Shown piece after piece: positions 56,912-64,000 of a DNA stretch of 64,000 nucleotides; the first letter of the stretch is position 1, and each line of letters opens with the position of its first letter. Under the pieces are notes generated by a model. The model searched no databases. It saw nothing but the letters and a program-made list of their open reading frames with translations, and was not told the origin of the DNA. The stretch lies in contig NZ_JAANOY010000001.1 in assembly GCF_011320095.1 (NCBI RefSeq), forward strand, positions 1 through 64,000, in the 5' to 3' direction. Both the position numbers and the translations under genes were made by a program. The stretch is from Cognatiluteimonas telluris. Lineage in GTDB: Bacteria; Pseudomonadota; Gammaproteobacteria; Xanthomonadales; Xanthomonadaceae.

Positions 56912-57547
56912 TTATGCGGCTCCCGTCTTGGCGGCGCCCGGATCCACGCCGATCACGATCGTGTTGTCGTCGGCGTAGTGATGCGGCGGCACCAGCAGGT
57001 TGAACGGCGCGGGGACGCCGTCGAACACGCGCCCGGACATGTCGTAGCGCGACTTGTGGCAGGGGCAGAAATAGCCGCCCTTCCAGTCCGGATCGAATGG
57101 CTCGGGCTTGATCTCGGCGACCATTTCCGGCGCGCAGCCCAGGTGGGTGCAGATGCCGACCAGCACGGAAATCTGCGGCTTGATCGAGCGGAAGTGGTAG
57201 TCGCCCTTGAGGACGTAGTCGGGCTGCTGGTCGGCATTTGCCGACTTGGGATCGCGCAGGCGCGGATCCAGGCTCGGCAGCAGGTCGAGGATCTGCTTGG
57301 TGCGCTTGACGATCCAGATCGGCTGCCCGCGCCACTCGAACACCAGGCGCTGGCCTTCGGCCAGGGCGCTGATGTCGGCCGTGACCGGCGCGCCGGCCAG
57401 CTTGGCCTTGGCGCTCGGATTCCACGACTTGATGAAGGGAACCGCCACGAATCCGACCCCGACCGCGCCCACCACCGCCGTGGTGGCGGTCAGGAACCGG
57501 CGCCGGCCCTGGTTTTCCAGATGATCATCGACCGCATCACTGCCCAT
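56912..57547 (-). CDS. petA: Cytochrome bc1 complex, Rieske iron-sulfur subunit
   Basis: A 211-residue protein with a Tat-like signal (RRRFLTATTAVVGAVGVGF) that also anchors it, and the two [2Fe-2S] binding boxes CTHLGC and CPCHKS. GGAG lies 6 nt before the ATG at 57547; the longer ORF runs through dispersed repeats and was rejected. It is the first gene of petABC. Confidence 0.97.
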   Translation of the reverse strand: MGSDAVDDHLENQGRRRFLTATTAVVGAVGVGFVAVPFIKSWNPSAKAKLAGAPVTADISALAEGQRLVFEWRGQPIWIVKRTKQILDLLPSLDPRLRDPKSANADQQPDYVLKGDYHFRSIKPQISVLVGICTHLGCAPEMVAEIKPEPFDPDWKGGYFCPCHKSRYDMSGRVFDGVPAPFNLLVPPHHYADDNTIVIGVDPGAAKTGAA

Positions 57548-57735
57548 CAGGCACTCCGCAAAGACCGCTATTCGACTGTTCACCGGCCCCGCGCAGTGCG
57601 CAGGCGGCCAGCGCCGCAAAGACGGGGAAGTGTAACGGAACGCTGAATCGGCCGACAATGTTTGCGCGCCCGCGCCCCGGCCGTGGCGTCCGGTGGGCCG
57701 TTGGGGGCGCCATTGCTCGCGCGGATGCGAAGCGG

Positions 57736-57883
57736 CCCCGGGTGCGCTTCGCTTACCCGGGCTACGCGACACGCGGCATGTCCGGACGCCGTGGCCCGGG
57801 TAAGGCCAAAGGCCGCACCCGGGAGTGAACGGGATTCCACGGGATTCCATGCGTCCCGGGTGCGCTTCGCTTACCCGGGCTAC
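57736..57883. repeat. Three GTAGCCCGGG-type palindromic elements in alternating orientation
   Basis: Copies at 57736-57765 and 57853-57883 read gtgcgcttcgcttacccggg...; the middle copy at 57791-57823 lies the other way and has a diverged loop (gtaaggccaaaggccgcacc). A 10-bp direct repeat (gggattccac/gggattccat) lies at 57831-57850. The elements occupy most of the 356-bp gap between petA and the lytic transglycosylase gene; no gene is visible there. Confidence 0.88.
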
Positions 57884-57903
57884 GACTGGCGCCAGGGGCC
57901 TGC

Positions 57904-58806
57904 TCAGCGCGAGGCGAAACCGCCGCGGTAGCGCTGCGCCAGCAGGTTCACCCGCTGCACGTAGCGCTGGGTCTCGCTGTAGGGCGGCACACCCTTGTAC
58001 TTGTCCACCGCGCCTTCGCCGGCGTTGTAACCGGCGGCGACCAGGCTGAGGTTGCCGTTGAAGCGCTTGAGCAGGAAAGCCAGGTACTGCACCCCACCGC
58101 GGATGTTCTGCCCGGCGTCGAACGCATTGGAGACGCCGAACCGCCGTGCCGTCGCCGGCATCAGCTGCATCAGCCCCTGCGCGCCGACCCGCGACAGCGC
58201 GGTCGGGTTGAAGGCGGATTCGGCATGGATGATCGCGCGCACGATCGCCTCGTCCACGCCGTAATCGCGCGACGCGGCGCTGATCTCGGCCTGGTAGGCG
58301 CTGGTGTTGAGGCGCAGGGTGTTGAAGTTCAGCCCCGGCTTGGCCCCGCAGGCGTAGCAGGTTTCCATGAAGCTGTAGCGGATGGTCCGCATCGCGCTGA
58401 CGCCCGCCCCACCCTTGGGCGCGCGGCTGGTGTAGTGGCGCACGCCATCCTGGATGTAGGAATAGACCTGCCCCTGCACCAGGTGCGGCGCGCGATACGG
58501 CATCGAGACGGGCGCCGAGACCGCGGGCGCCGGCAACGCAGCCGGCGATCCCTGCACCAGGTTGGCCGGGATGGCGCTGCCGACGGCGGCGCCCGCAGGC
58601 GTTGTGGCAGGCCGGGTGGAAGGCGCGACCGCGCGGTTGCGACTGGCGCGGTAGCTGCTCACCGCCACGCAGCCGGCGCCGGCGATGCGCTTGCTGGAAT
58701 AGTTGCGCACGCCGTCGGCGCCATTGCAGCGATACACCGTGCCGGCCACGGCGGGAGCCGCTGCCAGCAGGATGAGCATCGCCAGAATTCCCCGGGCCCC
58801 TTTCAT
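57904..58806 (-). CDS. Lytic transglycosylase (SLT family 1)
   Basis: A 300-residue exported enzyme that cleaves peptidoglycan. After a signal peptide ([17 protein letters not shown]) there are two short DUF4124-like segments ([28 protein letters not shown]) and a Pro/Ala-rich linker. The C-terminal SLT domain has catalytic Glu in [10 protein letters not shown], then [18 protein letters not shown] and the YNAGEGAV motif. The start at 58806 was chosen to give the signal peptide. It is divergent from miaB. Confidence 0.93.
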   Translation of the reverse strand: MKGARGILAMLILLAAAPAVAGTVYRCNGADGVRNYSSKRIAGAGCVAVSSYRASRNRAVAPSTRPATTPAGAAVGSAIPANLVQGSPAALPAPAVSAPVSMPYRAPHLVQGQVYSYIQDGVRHYTSRAPKGGAGVSAMRTIRYSFMETCYACGAKPGLNFNTLRLNTSAYQAEISAASRDYGVDEAIVRAIIHAESAFNPTALSRVGAQGLMQLMPATARRFGVSNAFDAGQNIRGGVQYLAFLLKRFNGNLSLVAAGYNAGEGAVDKYKGVPPYSETQRYVQRVNLLAQRYRGGFASR

Positions 58807-58951
58807 GGACGTGACGGTACCGTCATGGAATTGGCTTGACAAGTGCTTGATTTATATGAACGGGGGCCACGGCGGGCCGCCGTTTGGCGAGGTGAATTAC
58901 ACTCCCGCCACCGGCGCGGAATCAGCTCCGCCCTCCCGGAGCCACACGCGC

Positions 58952-60361
58952 ATGGACACCTTCGACACCCCGCCCGGCCTGGAGCCGGCCGCCGACGCCG
59001 GCCCCGCCCCGCGCGGGAAGCTCTTCATCCGTACCCACGGCTGCCAGATGAACGAGTACGACTCGTCGCGGATGGCCGATGTGCTGGCCGCCTCCGATGG
59101 GCTGGAATTGACCGAAAACGTCGAGGAAGCCGACGTGATCCTGGTCAATACCTGCTCGATCCGCGAAAAAGCCCAGGAGAAGGTCTTTAGCCAGCTCGGC
59201 CGCTGGCGCGCGCTCAAGCAGGGAGGCAAACCGGTGTTGATCGGCGTCGGCGGCTGCGTCGCTTCGCAGGAAGGGGCCGCGATCGTCAAGCGCGCGCCTT
59301 ACGTCGACCTGGTGTTCGGCCCGCAGACCCTGCACCGGCTGCCGGAACTGATCCGCGCCCGTCGCGACAGCGGCCAGCCGCAGGTCGACATCAGCTTCCC
59401 CGAGATCGAGAAGTTCGACCGCCTGCCCGAGCCGCGCGCCGATGGTCCCAGCGCCTTCGTCTCGATCATGGAAGGCTGCTCGAAGTACTGCTCGTTCTGC
59501 GTGGTGCCCTACACGCGCGGCGAGGAGGTCAGCCGGCCCTTTGAGGACGTGCTGGTCGAGGTCGCCCAGCTCGCCGCGCAGGGCGTGCGCGAGGTCAACC
59601 TGCTGGGGCAGAACGTCAACGCCTATCGCGGCCCGATCGCGCCCGTCGATGGCGACCGGGATGGCGAAGCCGATGTCGCGGACCTGGCACTGCTGATCCG
59701 CGCCATCGCCCGCATCGAGGGCATCGACCGCATCCGCTTCACCACCTCGCATCCGCTGGAGTTTTCCGATGCGCTGGTCGAGGCCTACCGCGACGTGCCG
59801 CAACTGGCCAACTACCTGCACCTGCCGGTGCAGTCCGGCAGCGACCGCGTGCTGTCGGCGATGAAGCGCGGCTACACCGCGCTGGAGTTCAAGCAGAAGA
59901 TCCGCAAGCTGCGCGCGGTGCGGCCGGACATCTCGATTTCGTCGGACTTCATCGTCGGCTTCCCGGGCGAGACCGATGCCGACTTCGACAAGACAATGAA
60001 GCTGATCGAGGACGTCGGCTTCGACCAGTCGTTCTCCTTCATCTATTCGCGCCGGCCCGGCACGCCGGCGGCCGACCTCCCCGACGACACGCCGGACGCC
60101 GTCAAGCATGCGCGGCTGGAACGCCTGCAGGCGCACATCACCGCCCTCGCGGCGACGATTTCGCAAGCGATGGTCGGCAGCGTGCAGCGGGTGCTGGTCG
60201 AAGGCCCGTCGCGCAAGGATCCCAACGAGCTCACCGGCAAGACCGAGAACATGCGCTCGGTGAATTTCGCCGGGCCAGCGCGGCTGGTCGGGCAGTTCGT
60301 GGACGTGGTGATCACCGAGGCAATGGCCAATTCGCTGCGCGGACGGGTCGTTGCCGCCTAG
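58952..60361 (+). CDS. miaB: tRNA-2-methylthio-N6-dimethylallyladenosine synthase
   Basis: A 469-residue radical-SAM methylthiotransferase that modifies A37 of tRNAs. The N-terminal UPF0004 domain has the first cluster cysteines ([27 protein letters not shown]), the radical-SAM motif is CSKYCSFC, and a TRAM domain ends the protein ([12 protein letters not shown]). GGAG precedes the ATG at 58952; the longest ORF adds 83 unrelated residues. In relatives phoH follows directly; here an exporter operon on the other strand lies between them. Confidence 0.97.
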   Translation: MDTFDTPPGLEPAADAGPAPRGKLFIRTHGCQMNEYDSSRMADVLAASDGLELTENVEEADVILVNTCSIREKAQEKVFSQLGRWRALKQGGKPVLIGVGGCVASQEGAAIVKRAPYVDLVFGPQTLHRLPELIRARRDSGQPQVDISFPEIEKFDRLPEPRADGPSAFVSIMEGCSKYCSFCVVPYTRGEEVSRPFEDVLVEVAQLAAQGVREVNLLGQNVNAYRGPIAPVDGDRDGEADVADLALLIRAIARIEGIDRIRFTTSHPLEFSDALVEAYRDVPQLANYLHLPVQSGSDRVLSAMKRGYTALEFKQKIRKLRAVRPDISISSDFIVGFPGETDADFDKTMKLIEDVGFDQSFSFIYSRRPGTPAADLPDDTPDAVKHARLERLQAHITALAATISQAMVGSVQRVLVEGPSRKDPNELTGKTENMRSVNFAGPARLVGQFVDVVITEAMANSLRGRVVAA

Positions 60362-60399
60362 GGCTTGCTGGAGCGCCCTCCGCCAGCAGCGGTGCCCCG

Positions 60400-60493
60400 G
60401 TAGGAACGGCTTCAGCCGCGAGCTCTTGGCATTTCGAGCTCCTGGCACTTCTTGTCGCGATGCGGGAAAGCTCGCGGCTGAAGCCGCTCCTAC
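60400..60493. repeat. Dispersed inverted repeat of the GTAGGAGCGG type after miaB
   Basis: Arms gtaggaacggcttcagccgc and the complement ending ggctgaagccgctcctac surround a central part of about 45 bp that carries a further tandem-like piece (cgagctcttggca / cgagctcctggca). It lies between the convergent miaB and ABC permease genes and could serve as a transcription end. Confidence 0.85.
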
Positions 60494-60503
60494 GGGTGGT
60501 TTT

Positions 60504-61631
60504 TCAATCCAGGCGCTTGCGGAAGCGCAGGATCGCCAGCGTCATCATCACCGCGGTGAAGGCCACCAGCGCCAGCACCTCCGGCCATAGTTCGAACAAG
60601 CCCGCGCCGCGCAGCATCACGCCGCGGATGATGCGCAGGAAATGGGTCAGCGGCAGGAGCTCGGCCAGCCAGCGCACCGCCACCGGCATGCCGGCGAACG
60701 GAAACATGAAACCCGACAGCAGGATCGACGGCAGGAAGACGAAGAACGTCATCTGCATCGCCTGGAACTGCGACTGCGCGCGCGTGGAGATCAGCAGCCC
60801 GAGCGTCAGGTTGGCGAGGATCAGCAGCACCGCGGCAATGTAGACATCGAGCACCCCGCCGCGTACCGGCACCTGGAACAGCCACACCCCGAGTGCGAGC
60901 ACCACGGTCGTCTGCAGCAGGCCGATCGCCGCATAAGGCAGCACCTTGCCCAGCATCAGCTCGCTGCGCGTCACTGGCGTTGCGATCAGCAACTCCATGT
61001 TGCCGCGCTCGCGCTCGCGCACGATGGCGACACCGGTGAACAACACCATGGTCATGGTCAGGATCACGCCGATCAGCCCGGGGACGATGTTGATCGCCGA
61101 GCGCCGCTCGGGGTTGTAGAAGGCGACCACGCGGATCTGCCCCGGTACCGCCTGGTCCGGACCCAGGCGCTGTTGCGCAAGCGCTGTCGCCGCGGCCGAC
61201 GACGACGCGTCCAGTGGCACCTGCGCCAGTTGCATCGCCGCGCCCTGCACCACGGTGTCGCTGCCGTCGACCAGCACCTGCACCGCTTCACGACCGTCGA
61301 GGCGACGACGCTCGAAGTCCGGCGGAATCACGACGCCGATGCTGATCTTCCCCCGCCGCAGCAGCGTCATCAGTTCCTGCGGTGTATCGGCCTTCGCCAC
61401 CGGCCGGATGACACCGGTGGCGAGCATGTCCATCACCAGCGCGCGCGATCCGGCCGTCCCCGCCTGGTCGGCGATCGCGGCCGACAGCCCGCGCAGGTTG
61501 AGGTTGATCGCATAGCCGAACAGCACCAGCTGCAGCACCGGGATGCCGATGATCATCGCCAGCGTGATGCGGTCGCGGCGCAGCTGGCGCAGTTCCTTGA
61601 CCACGATCGCCATCAGCCGGCGTGCTTTCAT
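60504..61631 (-). CDS. ABC-2 type transporter permease
   Basis: A 375-residue membrane protein with one N-terminal helix (RDRITLAMIIGIPVLQLVLFGYAI), a large extracytoplasmic domain and about five C-terminal helices, including the ABC-2 signature region (RERERGNMELLIATPVTRSELMLGK). It matches the YhhJ/YbhS-type permeases of drug and lipid-like exporters. It overlaps the ATPase gene by 4 nt; the longer ORF is a shadow of the ATPase. The substrate is unknown. Confidence 0.9.
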   Translation of the reverse strand: MKARRLMAIVVKELRQLRRDRITLAMIIGIPVLQLVLFGYAINLNLRGLSAAIADQAGTAGSRALVMDMLATGVIRPVAKADTPQELMTLLRRGKISIGVVIPPDFERRRLDGREAVQVLVDGSDTVVQGAAMQLAQVPLDASSSAAATALAQQRLGPDQAVPGQIRVVAFYNPERRSAINIVPGLIGVILTMTMVLFTGVAIVRERERGNMELLIATPVTRSELMLGKVLPYAAIGLLQTTVVLALGVWLFQVPVRGGVLDVYIAAVLLILANLTLGLLISTRAQSQFQAMQMTFFVFLPSILLSGFMFPFAGMPVAVRWLAELLPLTHFLRIIRGVMLRGAGLFELWPEVLALVAFTAVMMTLAILRFRKRLD

Positions 61632-62608
61632 CCGTCCTCCGAGCGACGTGCGTTTCCGTCGTTGCCGCAGGCCGCTCGGCGCTGCGTGGCCGCGACGAAG
61701 ACATCCTCCAGGTTGGGCGCGACGGATTCGACCCCGGCCTCGACGCCAGCGTTGCGCAGCGCTTCGCGCAGCCGATCCACGCCCGCCGTCGCCGGCTCGG
61801 ACAGCACGCGCAAGGCATTGCCGACCTGCGCCACGCTGAGCACTCCGGGCACCGAGAGCAGCGCCTGGTGCGCGCGCCGCGGCTGGCGCGCGTGCACCAG
61901 CACGGTGCGGCCTTGCAACTGCGCGGACAACGCATCGGGCGTGCCGTCGGCGACCAGCCGGCCGTGGTCGAGGATCGACAGCCGGTGGCAACGTTCGGCT
62001 TCGTCCATCAAGTGCGTCGAGACCAGGATCGTGGTGCCGGCGTCGACCAGCTCGAATAGTTTCTCCCAGAAATCCCGGCGCGACTCGGGATCCACCGCGC
62101 TGGTCGGCTCGTCCAGGAACAGCAGTTCGGGCCGGTGGATCACCGCGCCGGCGAGCGCGAGCCGTTGTTTCTGCCCACCGCTGAGCGTTCCGGCCAGCTG
62201 CGCCTGGCGGTCGCCGAAGTTGTATTCGTCGACCAGTTCGTCCACGCGCTGGCGCGCCGCGGCGCGTGGCAAATCCTGGATCGCGGCGAGGAACTCGAGG
62301 TTCTCGCGCACGCTCAGGTCGTCGAACAGCGAGAACTTCTGGGTCATGTAGCCCACGCGCCGGCGCAGTGCGTCGGCCTGTTCGGGGATGCGCAGGCCCA
62401 GCACGTCGATGTCGCCGGCCGTCGGCGTCAGCAGGCCGCACAGCATGCGGATCGAGGTCGACTTGCCCGAGCCGTTCGGGCCGAGGAAGCCGTGCACCCG
62501 CGCCTTGTACACGGTGAGATCGACATGGTCGACGGCCACCAGCGCACCGAAGCGCCGGGTCATCCCGCGCGCGCGGATGGCGATGTCGCCGCTCTCGTCC
62601 GAAGTCAT
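61628..62608 (-). CDS. ABC transporter ATP-binding protein (YbhF-like, single domain)
   Basis: A 326-residue ATPase with Walker A (FLGPNGSGKSTSIRML), Q-loop (GYMTQKFSLF), signature LSGGQKQRLALAGA, Walker B (LLFLDEPTSAVD) and H-loop (VSTHLMDEAE), all intact. A C-terminal extension (about 235-310) resembles that of DrrA/CcmA-type exporters. YbhF itself has two ATPase domains; here only one exists, so the transporter would work as a homodimer. It starts 7 bp after the HlyD-family gene. Confidence 0.94.
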   Translation of the reverse strand: MTSDESGDIAIRARGMTRRFGALVAVDHVDLTVYKARVHGFLGPNGSGKSTSIRMLCGLLTPTAGDIDVLGLRIPEQADALRRRVGYMTQKFSLFDDLSVRENLEFLAAIQDLPRAAARQRVDELVDEYNFGDRQAQLAGTLSGGQKQRLALAGAVIHRPELLFLDEPTSAVDPESRRDFWEKLFELVDAGTTILVSTHLMDEAERCHRLSILDHGRLVADGTPDALSAQLQGRTVLVHARQPRRAHQALLSVPGVLSVAQVGNALRVLSEPATAGVDRLREALRNAGVEAGVESVAPNLEDVFVAATQRRAACGNDGNARRSEDG

Positions 62609-62615
62609 CCCGTCG

Positions 62616-63584
62616 TCATCGGTCGGCCGTCGCACCGGCGAGATCGACCTGCACCGGCAAGCCTGGCGGCAGCCGCGCGGCATCCGCGTCCAGTGCGACT
62701 TCGGCCAGGTAACTCAGGCGCGCCGCGTCCTCGCCACTCAGGGCGTAGTACGGGGTGAAGCTGGGTTCGCTGCGCAGCATGCGCACGCGACCAGTGAGGA
62801 CCTGCGCGCGCCCCTCGACATGCACGCGCACGCGATCGCCCACGTGCACGCCGGCGCGTTGCTGCTCGGGGATATAGATGCGCGCGTAGGGCGCGTCGCC
62901 CACCAGCAGCAGCGCCAGCGGCGCACCGACCGGCGCCTGGTCGCCGAGCCGGTACGGCAGGCTGTCGACCTGTCCGTCGCGCGGCGCCTTGACCTCGAGC
63001 TTGCCCAGCGTCACCGCCTGCACCGCCGCCTGCGCCTGCGTGGCAGCGAAAGCCGCCTCGCCCTGCGCCAGCTCCTCGCTGCGCGTGCCGTGTTCGAGCT
63101 CGGCCAGCGCGGCGGTCGCGGCGCGAACCTGGGCGTCGGCGTTCCCGGCCGCGGCGCGCGCCCGGTCGACATCGGCGGCGGCGACGAGCTGGCGGCGACC
63201 CAGCGGCTGCAGCCGCGCGTAATACGCACGCGCATCGCGTGCCTGGGCCTGGGCCGCGGAAAGCTGCGCACGCGCCTGCGCGATCGCTTCCTGGCGGGGA
63301 CCTGCGCGCAGCTCGGCCACCGCGGCGGCCTGTTGCCGCGACTGCGCGCGCGCGGCTTCGAGCTGCGATTGCATGCGATCGGTTTCCAGTCGCAGCAGCA
63401 CCTGGCCGGCATGGACGCGCTCGCCCTCGCGCACGTCGATGGCGACGATGCGCTCGGCGGCCGGCGACGGCAGCGCGATGCGGTCGTATTCCAGCGTGCC
63501 GAGCGCCCGTGGCGGCGCGCGATGGCAGGCGACCATCGCCAGGGCCAGCAGCGACACCATCAACGCGCGTGCGCAATCCCGCAT
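62616..63584 (-). CDS. HlyD-family periplasmic adaptor of the ABC exporter
   Basis: A 322-residue lipoprotein-like adaptor. The N-terminal hydrophobic run LMVSLLALAMVAC has a lipobox-type Cys. Two biotinyl-lipoyl-like halves (ERIVAIDVREGERVHAGQVLLRLE and GKLEVKAPRDGQVDSLPYRLGD) flank an Ala/Gln-rich coiled coil. The barrel-like end (GVHVGDRVRVHVEG) is typical. It would link the permease to an outer-membrane channel, which is not in the window. The start is uncertain; ATGs at 63632 and 63635 are alternatives, none with a good Shine-Dalgarno. Confidence 0.88.
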   Translation of the reverse strand: MRDCARALMVSLLALAMVACHRAPPRALGTLEYDRIALPSPAAERIVAIDVREGERVHAGQVLLRLETDRMQSQLEAARAQSRQQAAAVAELRAGPRQEAIAQARAQLSAAQAQARDARAYYARLQPLGRRQLVAAADVDRARAAAGNADAQVRAATAALAELEHGTRSEELAQGEAAFAATQAQAAVQAVTLGKLEVKAPRDGQVDSLPYRLGDQAPVGAPLALLLVGDAPYARIYIPEQQRAGVHVGDRVRVHVEGRAQVLTGRVRMLRSEPSFTPYYALSGEDAARLSYLAEVALDADAARLPPGLPVQVDLAGATADR

Positions 63585-63772
63585 CGGGCGGCCGTGTCCG
63601 CGCCCGGAGCCCTGCGACCTTGATGCCGGCATCATCACCGTCGGCCACACTAGCGATCCCACGGTTCGCATTGCCGCTTCCCCGGCCAGCCCGCACCGAC
63701 TTTGCGAAAATTCCACCACCGGCGCAAGCTGCGGCCCCACGCGGCGCCAGCGCCGCCGCACGACAGCCCCCG

Positions 63773-64000
63773 ATGCCCCCGAGCTCCGTCCCCACCATCG
63801 CCTCGGAATTCGCGCTCGATCCCGATGACGCCGAGCGCCTGGCCAACCTCACCGGTCCGTTCGACGCGCACCTGCGCCTGCTGGAACTGCGCAACGGCGT
63901 GGAGATCGCCAACCGCGGCAACATCTTCCGCATCAGCGGCGACGATGCCTCGGTGGCGCGCACCGAGAAGTTGCTGCGCCAGCTCTGGGACGATGCCGGG
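63773..64000 (+). CDS. phoH: PhoH-family protein, N-terminal part, cut by the window edge
   Basis: The reading frame from ATG 63773 is open to the last base and gives 76 residues. The start FALDPDDAERLANLTGPFDA, then LRNGVEIANRGNIFRISG matches the N-terminal KH-like domain of PhoH, an ATPase linked to RNA metabolism. The Walker motifs lie beyond the window. In relatives miaB and phoH are neighbours, supporting the call. It is divergent from the exporter operon. Confidence 0.85.
   Translation, partial: MPPSSVPTIASEFALDPDDAERLANLTGPFDAHLRLLELRNGVEIANRGNIFRISGDDASVARTEKLLRQLWDDAG

Overview
The window is a contiguous stretch of a high-GC chromosome. It most likely comes from a gammaproteobacterium of the Xanthomonadaceae/Lysobacteraceae (Lysobacter, Luteimonas or a close relative). 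This rests on the protein sequences, on gene orders such as thrS-infC-rpmI-rplT-pheS-pheT-ihfA-merR-tRNA-Pro and petABC-sspAB, and on dispersed intergenic palindromes of the GTAGCCCGGGTAAGCG and GTAGGAGCGGCTTCAGCCGCG types. The assignment is by recognition only; no database search was run.

Left part (1-16.1 kb): a 79-bp tandem array made of one of these palindromes, then a secreted subtilisin-like protease with C-terminal SLH-like repeats. Next comes a tightly coupled signalling operon: an FHA-GAF protein, a membrane Ser/Thr kinase fused to TPRs, a soluble NarL-type histidine kinase and a LuxR-type response regulator. It is followed by a lipoprotein, an acyl-CoA dehydrogenase, an HNH nuclease, a receiver-like/winged-helix protein and dxs.

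Surface and secretion region (16.1-27.1 kb, all minus strand): an M4 (thermolysin-type) metalloprotease; a three-gene set of an acetyltransferase-like protein, an exported EF-hand protein and a TIGR03032-type protein; and a 2200-residue autotransporter whose passenger contains large internal duplications.

Housekeeping region (27.2-37.8 kb, minus strand): tRNA-Pro, a MerR regulator, ihfA, pheT, pheS, rplT, rpmI, infC (starting at a non-canonical ATC codon), thrS, tRNA-Val and uvrB.

Type IV pilus region (38.1-45.1 kb): a FimT-like pseudopilin, tRNA-Asn, a minus-strand operon fimU-pilW-pilX plus an 805-residue PilV-like pseudopilin, and a divergent pilE-like pilin. No pilY1 gene is present in the window.

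Right part (45.1-64 kb): ppnN; a marC/SDR/grxD operon whose SDR has lost its catalytic residues; sodB; purE-purK; a Trm112-like protein and nadC; an FHA membrane protein; a DUF3301-like protein; sspB and sspA; the cytochrome bc1 genes petA-petB-petC; a lytic transglycosylase; miaB; an HlyD/ATPase/permease exporter; and the beginning of phoH, cut by the window edge. Start codons were moved from the longest ORF wherever a Shine-Dalgarno sequence or a signal peptide argued for it.
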